A stretch of DNA of 28,565 nt from JAJPIG01 sp035531675 (GTDB taxonomy: Bacteria > Desulfobacterota > Binatia > Binatales > Binataceae). Under the pieces are notes generated by a model. That model was not told the DNA's origin, ran no database searches, and was given only the letters and a program-made list of their open reading frames with translations. The DNA lies in the NCBI GenBank assembly GCA_035531675.1, contig DATKSL010000030.1, positions 1-28,565 of the forward strand, in the 5' to 3' direction. Position 1 is the first letter of the stretch. The number at the start of each line of letters is the position of its first letter. This document shows, piece by piece, positions 24,201-28,565 of this stretch. The position numbers and the translations under genes are program-made.

Positions 24201-25034
24201 ATGATACCCGACCTCGAGACTCTTCAGCGCATCCTCCGGCGCCTGATCGAAACTCCGGCCGAGGGCCCGGGTGAGCTGGAGTCGATCGAGTCGCTGATCG
24301 TTGGCGATCGGCGGCTCAGCGCGCGCCGGCGGCTCGAAATCTACGCCGGCGCCTACTTCCAGCGGCTGCTCGACGTGATGCGCGAGGATTTCCCGGCCAC
24401 GCGCACGGTGGTCGGCGACGAGCGTTTCAGCGCGCTGGTGCGCGCATACCTGGCGGCGCATCCGCCGAGCGAGCCGTCGGTGTTTCATCTCGGGCGCCAT
24501 TTCCCCCGTTTCCTCGCCACTGGTCGCGGCGTCGAAAAATTCGTCGCCGAGCTGGCGCGCCTCGAACGCGCGACGATCGAAGTCTTTCACGCCGCCGAGG
24601 CGACCGCGCTCAGCGCCGAGGCGATGGGCGCGATTGCGCCCGAGCGATGGCCCGCGCTCATGCTGCGGACCCATCCGGCGCTGGCCATTGTCGATTGCAA
24701 GTTTGCCGTCGCGCCGCTTCTGCGCGCCATCTCCGAGCGCGCGCCGTGGTCGAATCCGCCGCGCGAAGCGGCGAGCATCATGGTCTGGCGACAGTCCTCG
24801 CAGGTCTTCTATCGCCCGCTCGAGCCAGGCGAGCGCGCGGCGCTGAAACTCGCGGCGCGCGGCGCGAGCTTCGCCTCGATGTGCGCGGCGGCGTCGGCAA
24901 AAGTCGAGGGCGACGCGGTCGCAGCGATCAATCAAATGCTGGCACGATGGCTCTCAGAGGGCGTGCTGGTCGCGGTCGACGGCTGCCCCGTCCTCACTCC
25001 TGCGACGGCCAGGACGCCTCGCCGGCGCGGATGA
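24201..25034 (+). CDS. DUF2063 (HvfC/BufC-type) protein
   Basis: A 277-residue protein whose N-terminal region (about 5-105) is DUF2063. It shows the family run RRLEIYAGAYFQRLLDVMRED (44-63), DFPATRTVVGDERF (63-76) and AYLAAHPPSEPSVFHLGRHFP (82-102). In known systems DUF2063 proteins (HvfC, BufC, MbnC-like) partner a DUF692 iron enzyme that modifies cysteines in a metal-binding peptide. No DUF692 gene or short Cys-rich precursor is visible here, so the protein is an orphan in this window. The C-terminal 150 residues look like a winged, helical binding region. It is divergent from rlmI, with a 76-base gap. Its end overlaps the convergent moaC by about 40 bases. Confidence 0.8.
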   Translation: MIPDLETLQRILRRLIETPAEGPGELESIESLIVGDRRLSARRRLEIYAGAYFQRLLDVMREDFPATRTVVGDERFSALVRAYLAAHPPSEPSVFHLGRHFPRFLATGRGVEKFVAELARLERATIEVFHAAEATALSAEAMGAIAPERWPALMLRTHPALAIVDCKFAVAPLLRAISERAPWSNPPREAASIMVWRQSSQVFYRPLEPGERAALKLAARGASFASMCAAASAKVEGDAVAAINQMLARWLSEGVLVAVDGCPVLTPATARTPRRRG

Positions 25035-25548
25035 AATTCCCGCTCCGCCCGCCACGCTTGCTGACCAGCCGAATCGCGCCGATCACCATCGCCCGGTCGA
25101 TAGCCTTGGCCATGTCATAGATCGCAAGCGCCGCGGCGCTCACCGCGACCATCGCTTCCATCTCGACGCCGGTGCGCGCGGTGGTCACGGTGCGCGCCTG
25201 GATTTCCAGCGCCGCCGCGCCGGCCGCGGACCGGAAGCCGACCTCGACCACTTCGAGCGGTAGCTGATGGCATAGCGGGATCAGTTCGTGGGTCCGCTTG
25301 GCCGCCATGATGCCGGCGACGCGGGCCACCGCCAGCGCCTCGCCCTTGTGGAGCCGCCCGCCGAGAATCGCGGCCAGCGTCTCCGGCGCCATCTCGATTC
25401 GCCCGCGCGCGATCGCTTCGCGCCGGGTGACCGGCTTGCCGCCGACGTCGACCATCCGCACCCGCCCGCGCGCATCGAGATGCGTCAGTCCGCCGGCGTT
25501 TCGCACTATACGCTTGGGCCGTGGTGAATTGCGTGTGGTCGAAGCCAT
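24994..25548 (-). CDS. moaC: Cyclic pyranopterin monophosphate synthase MoaC
   Basis: A 184-residue MoaC, the second step of molybdenum cofactor synthesis: it turns 3',8-cH2GTP into cyclic pyranopterin monophosphate with MoaA. Conserved parts are LTHLDARGRVRMVDVGGKPVT (21-41), HELIPLCHQLPL (87-98), TGVEMEAM (126-133) and IYDMAKAID (143-151), with Asp145 and Lys148 matching catalytic Asp128/Lys131 of E. coli MoaC. The C-terminal SKRGGRSG motif is present. Length is slightly above the usual 160 through N- and C-terminal extensions. moaA and other moa genes are not in the window, and its 3' end overlaps the convergent DUF2063 gene. Confidence 0.93.
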   Translation of the reverse strand: MASTTRNSPRPKRIVRNAGGLTHLDARGRVRMVDVGGKPVTRREAIARGRIEMAPETLAAILGGRLHKGEALAVARVAGIMAAKRTHELIPLCHQLPLEVVEVGFRSAAGAAALEIQARTVTTARTGVEMEAMVAVSAAALAIYDMAKAIDRAMVIGAIRLVSKRGGRSGNFIRAGEASWPSQE

Positions 25549-25564
25549 CGATTACCCCGAGCAG

Positions 25565-25593
25565 TTTATGTCGATGGTTTGGCGCTATACAAT
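25565..25593 (+). promoter_or_regulatory. Likely promoter of trxB
   Basis: TTTATG (25565-25570), a 17-base spacer and TACAAT (25588-25593) lie about 64 bases before the trxB ATG and in the divergent gap with moaC. The -10 is strong (5 of 6), the -35 fair. Confidence 0.5.
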
Positions 25594-25656
25594 CGAGACG
25601 GCGGCGCGAGGCAGCCGAAGAATCCATCTCACGAACAAGGACTAAGTCGAAATCTC

Positions 25657-26595
25657 ATGGCAGACGAAATCCATCGCCTGGTGATCCTGGGTTCCGGTCC
25701 GGCCGGCCTGACCGCGGCGCTTTACAGCGCGCGCGCCAACCTGGCCCCGTTGCTGATCGACGGCGCCGAGCCCGGCGGCCAGCTCACCATCACCACCGAA
25801 GTCGAGAACTACCCGGGCTTCGAGCACGGCGTGCAGGGCCCCGACATGATGGAGATCTTTCGCCGGCAGGCGGCGCGCTTCGGCACCAAATTCATCGCCG
25901 GCGCGGCGACCGCCGCGGACTTGAAGCGCCAGCCGATCGAGCTCACGACCGACGACGGCGTGATTCGCAGCCATACCCTGATCATCTCGACCGGCGCCTC
26001 GGCCAAGCTGCTCGGCCTGCCCGCGGAGAAACGGCTGATGGGCTATGGCGTGAGCGCCTGCGCGACCTGCGACGGCGCGTTCTTCAAGGATCGCGAAGTG
26101 ATCGTGGTCGGCGGCGGCGACACCGCGCTGGAAGAGGCGCTGTTCCTGACCCGCTTCTGCACCAAGGTCACGGTGGTGCATCGGCGCGACCAGCTCCGCG
26201 CCTCGAAGATCATGCAGGAGCGGGCGCGCAAGAATCCGAAGATCGTTTTCACCTGGGATTCGGCGATCGAGGAAATCCACGGCGATCCGAAAGCCGGCGT
26301 GAGCGGCGTGACGCTGAAAAATCTCAAGACCGGCGCCAAAAGCGAGTTCCGCACCGACGCGGTCTTCATCGCCATCGGCCATCAGCCCAATACCGACCTC
26401 TTCCGCGGCCAGCTCGAGATGGACGAGCTCGGCTACCTGAAGGTCAGGCCCGGTTCGACCTATACGAATATCGACGGCGTGTTCGCGGCCGGCGACGTCG
26501 CCGACCGGGTCTACCGGCAGGCGGTGACGGCGGCGGGCACCGGATGCATGGCGGCGCTCGACGCCGAACGATGGCTCGAAGCGCGGCAGCTTTGA
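25657..26595 (+). CDS. trxB: Thioredoxin-disulfide reductase
   Basis: A 312-residue low-molecular-weight thioredoxin reductase. The FAD site is GSGPAG (12-17), the redox-active disulphide is C135-A-T-C138 followed by DG, and the NADPH-binding GGGDTALEEA begins at 152. The C-terminal AAGDVAD-VYRQAVTAAGTG motif closes the FAD domain. It uses NADPH to reduce thioredoxin in the cytoplasm. The ATG at 25657 is preferred over longer frames from 25579 because it directly opens the family N-terminus (MADEIHRLVILG). An AAGGA lies somewhat far upstream (about 15 bases). No thioredoxin gene is adjacent. Confidence 0.96.
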   Translation: MADEIHRLVILGSGPAGLTAALYSARANLAPLLIDGAEPGGQLTITTEVENYPGFEHGVQGPDMMEIFRRQAARFGTKFIAGAATAADLKRQPIELTTDDGVIRSHTLIISTGASAKLLGLPAEKRLMGYGVSACATCDGAFFKDREVIVVGGGDTALEEALFLTRFCTKVTVVHRRDQLRASKIMQERARKNPKIVFTWDSAIEEIHGDPKAGVSGVTLKNLKTGAKSEFRTDAVFIAIGHQPNTDLFRGQLEMDELGYLKVRPGSTYTNIDGVFAAGDVADRVYRQAVTAAGTGCMAALDAERWLEARQL

Positions 26596-26626
26596 TTTCG
26601 CCGCGGCAGTCTGCAAAATTTTAACG

Positions 26627-27382
26627 ATGAATCAGCGAGACGGCACAGACGGGGCGACGCCGGCGGCCAGCAAGGGGACCGGCGAACTCAAGCCCGGTAC
26701 CGGGTCGCTGGCCGCGGCGCCGGCTTCGTCACTCACCCATCCTGCGCCCGCGGTCGCCGACCTTGCGATCTACCTGACGGCGATGCTCGGCGCGATCGCG
26801 CTCGGCCTCGGCATCAGCGATTACTTTTTCGATCATCCGTACGTTTGTGCCTACCTGATCGCCTATGCGGGCTTTGTCTTCGCCGAGCATCTGGTCGGCA
26901 CGGCGGAAGCGCGCGGCAATCCCGATCCGGCTTTTTCTTACACCAAGGGGCGGATTCCGATTTTGATTCTGTTTTTCGCCGCGCCTTTCGAGCGCACCTA
27001 TATCTACGGCGGCGACGCGCCGGGATGGGCCGCGGCGCTCGGCCTGCTGCTGGAGCTGCTCGGGCTATGGCTGGCGCTGGGCGCGCGCATCCAATGGTCG
27101 TACTTCGCGGCGGCGGCGCCGGAGTCGGCGCGCAAGGGGATCATCAGCAGCGGCTTCTACCGCCGCATCCGCCATCCGATCTACGCCGGCTCATTCCTGG
27201 TGCTGCTGGCGTGGCCGTTCGAGTACGGCTCGCCGATAACTTTCGTGGTGGTGCTGGCGGTCGGCGTGATAGTTCTGCGCCGCGAGATCGCGTTCGAGGA
27301 GCGCGCGCTGGTCCGCGCTTACGGCGAGGAATACGCCGCCTACCAGCGCACCACCGATTCGATGATCCCGGGCGTATGGTGA
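26627..27382 (+). CDS. Isoprenylcysteine-methyltransferase-like (ICMT/PEMT-type) membrane protein
   Basis: A 251-residue membrane protein with about five hydrophobic segments (about 44-64, 72-89, 109-119, 132-152, 186-216). The C-terminal region holds the cofactor-binding signature of the ICMT/phospholipid methyltransferase superfamily: GFYRRIRHPIYAG (176-188), then RREIAFEERAL (218-228, Glu224 and Glu225) and YGEEYAAYQRTTDSMIPG. These SAM-binding residues suggest methyl transfer to a membrane-associated substrate. Bacteria lack prenylated CaaX proteins, so a lipid or small hydrophobic acceptor is likelier. The first 40 residues are a Thr/Ala/Pro-rich, probably disordered extension. It follows trxB by 31 bases and may share its transcript. 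Confidence 0.82.
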   Translation: MNQRDGTDGATPAASKGTGELKPGTGSLAAAPASSLTHPAPAVADLAIYLTAMLGAIALGLGISDYFFDHPYVCAYLIAYAGFVFAEHLVGTAEARGNPDPAFSYTKGRIPILILFFAAPFERTYIYGGDAPGWAAALGLLLELLGLWLALGARIQWSYFAAAAPESARKGIISSGFYRRIRHPIYAGSFLVLLAWPFEYGSPITFVVVLAVGVIVLRREIAFEERALVRAYGEEYAAYQRTTDSMIPGVW

Positions 27383-27387
27383 TCGCG

Positions 27388-28422
27388 TCAGCGGTCCCTG
27401 AAGTGCGGGATAACCTCTTTCGCGAACAACTCGATTGATCGATCGGCCTGCTTCGGATCCTGGCCCGGCAGACCCTGCGACCAGATGATCTGGGTCAGCG
27501 GGTGGACCTTCAGCTCCGCTTCGAGCTGTTTGATCACGGTCTCGGGCGAGCCGACGTAGGCCTGCGTATACGGACCGCGCCCGCTCTTGCGCAGCTCGCC
27601 GAGCGCCGGCACGGTCAAATCGACCTGGTGGATGTTCCGCGCGTTGATTTCGTACTGCGCCTTGATCATGCCGACCTGCCATTCGATGTAGTAGCGCAGA
27701 TGCGGCTCGGCTTCGTCCCAGGCCTTGGCGTCGGTCCTGGCGAGATGGCCGATATGCAGGTTGGCGCGCTGAAAATTCTTCGGATCGTGTCCCGCGTTGC
27801 GCAGCGATTGATCGTAAATCTTCTGCACATCGGCGGGGCCGCCCGAGGCCAGGTGGTAGCCACGCGCGCCGGCTTCCTCCAGCGCCTGGGGCCCGATCGC
27901 CGCGACCCAGATCGGCACGCGCTTCTGCACCGGCCGCGTGGTCATCCGCACCTCGTCGAAATTCCAGTAGCGGCCCTTGAAGCTGAAGACCGGGTCGTAA
28001 AAGCAGCGCTGCATGATCTCGAGCCCCTCGTACATCCGCGGCCGACGCTCCTTGAAGGGCACGCCGAAGGTGGCGAATTCGAGCGGATGCGAGCCGGGGC
28101 CGACGCCGAGATCGAGCCGGCCGTTGGAGATGATATCGACGGTGGCGGCGTCCTCGGCGGCGCGAATCGGATTATGCAGCGGGACCAGGAAGACGTAGGT
28201 GCCGAGGCGAATCTTTTCGGTGCGCTGCGCGATCGCGGTGAGGATCGGGAACTGGGAAGGCGACCAGGCGCCCGGTGAGAAGTGATGCTCGCTGGTCCAG
28301 GCGTGGGTGAAGCCGAGCTTTTCGCCCTTCACCACGCGCTTGATGTGAGATTGATAGACCTCGTGGTCGGGGCGGGACCACTCCTCGGGATTGCGCACAA
28401 TCAGCAGCAGGCCGAAGTCCAT
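27388..28422 (-). CDS. LLM-class (luciferase-like) flavin-dependent oxidoreductase
   Basis: A 344-residue luciferase-fold TIM barrel. Motifs are the TSEHHFSPGAWSPSQFP segment (43-59, with His46 and His47 near the flavin), RLGTYVFLVPLHNP (72-85), SNGRLDLGVGPG (99-110, flavin phosphate binding) and VPIWVAAIGPQALEEAGARG in the second half. It belongs to a different branch from the LLM gene at the left end (EHHF instead of WKGYGGE). It probably needs a separate flavin reductase. A GAGGAGG site seven to eight bases before the ATG supports the start. It converges with the ICMT-like gene, with five bases between the stops. The substrate is unknown; such enzymes are highly multiplied in Binatota and actinobacterial genomes. 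Confidence 0.9.
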   Translation of the reverse strand: MDFGLLLIVRNPEEWSRPDHEVYQSHIKRVVKGEKLGFTHAWTSEHHFSPGAWSPSQFPILTAIAQRTEKIRLGTYVFLVPLHNPIRAAEDAATVDIISNGRLDLGVGPGSHPLEFATFGVPFKERRPRMYEGLEIMQRCFYDPVFSFKGRYWNFDEVRMTTRPVQKRVPIWVAAIGPQALEEAGARGYHLASGGPADVQKIYDQSLRNAGHDPKNFQRANLHIGHLARTDAKAWDEAEPHLRYYIEWQVGMIKAQYEINARNIHQVDLTVPALGELRKSGRGPYTQAYVGSPETVIKQLEAELKVHPLTQIIWSQGLPGQDPKQADRSIELFAKEVIPHFRDR

Positions 28423-28480
28423 CGCCAGTCCTCCTCGCGCGCTTTGCGGGTGGCTCGCAGCGGGGCGGCGCGCTCGGCGC

Positions 28481-28565
28481 CTAACCTCGTCGGGCGCGCC
28501 GCGCCGCGAGCTGGCATCCGACCAGCACGCAGTAGCGCGGCGGTTCGTCGCCGCCGGCGGCGGCG
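28481..28565 (-). CDS. C-terminal fragment of an unidentified gene (cut by window edge)
   Basis: A minus-strand frame is open from the right edge to a TAG at 28483-28481. It encodes about 27 residues including GGDEPPRYCVLVGCQLA followed by an Arg/Ala tail. The composition is consistent with a protein C-terminus, but it is too short to assign. It would lie about 58 bases upstream of the LLM gene in the same direction. Confidence 0.35.
   Translation of the reverse strand, partial: AAAGGDEPPRYCVLVGCQLAARRARRG

Overview
The window reads as a chromosomal segment of a high-GC Gram-negative bacterium. The core-gene order on the minus strand (HNH nuclease, smc, ftsY, zapB-like, zapA, a probable 6S RNA, 5-formyltetrahydrofolate cyclo-ligase, rny) resembles 'delta-proteobacterial' lineages. 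Luciferase-like monooxygenases, a Rieske oxygenase and a DUF1329 protein occurring together recall Candidatus Binatota (Desulfobacterota_B). That placement is an inference from gene content; no rRNA is present to test it.

Layout. (1) 1-6.6 kb is an accessory, catabolic-looking region. It holds the edge of an IS3-family element abutting a luciferase-like monooxygenase, a MycE-like methyltransferase, a Rieske oxygenase overlapping a small partner gene, a signal-peptide stub, a HEPN-like protein and a DUF1329 exported protein. (2) 6.6-9.4 kb carries a small membrane protein, a tRNA-Gln/tRNA-Glu pair with a clear promoter, a ferritin-like protein, a small orphan ORF, a lipoprotein and dispersed intergenic repeats. 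(3) 9.4-19.1 kb is a co-directional core block for RNA decay, one-carbon metabolism, cell division, SRP targeting and chromosome condensation. (4) 19.1-28.5 kb holds an RNase E/G with a good sigma70-type promoter and a long leader, a ParB-like protein, a crotonase, RlmI, an orphan DUF2063 protein, moaC, trxB, an isoprenylcysteine-methyltransferase-like membrane protein and a second luciferase-like monooxygenase. A partial gene lies at the right edge.

How the genes fit together. The core block combines cell-cycle functions (ZapA/ZapB, FtsY, SMC) with RNA metabolism (RNase Y, 6S RNA, RNase E/G, RlmI, tRNAs). RNase Y and an RNase E/G homologue lie about 10 kb apart, so both major decay endonucleases are encoded. 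The two LLM monooxygenases, the Rieske oxygenase and the crotonase suggest oxidative breakdown of organic compounds, but no complete pathway can be named from this window.

No CRISPR array, prophage or recognisable new multi-gene defence system was found. The most useful leads are the 6S RNA candidate, the HEPN-like gene in a remodelled locus, the Rieske gene and its overlapping small partner, and the IS junction at the start of the first monooxygenase gene.
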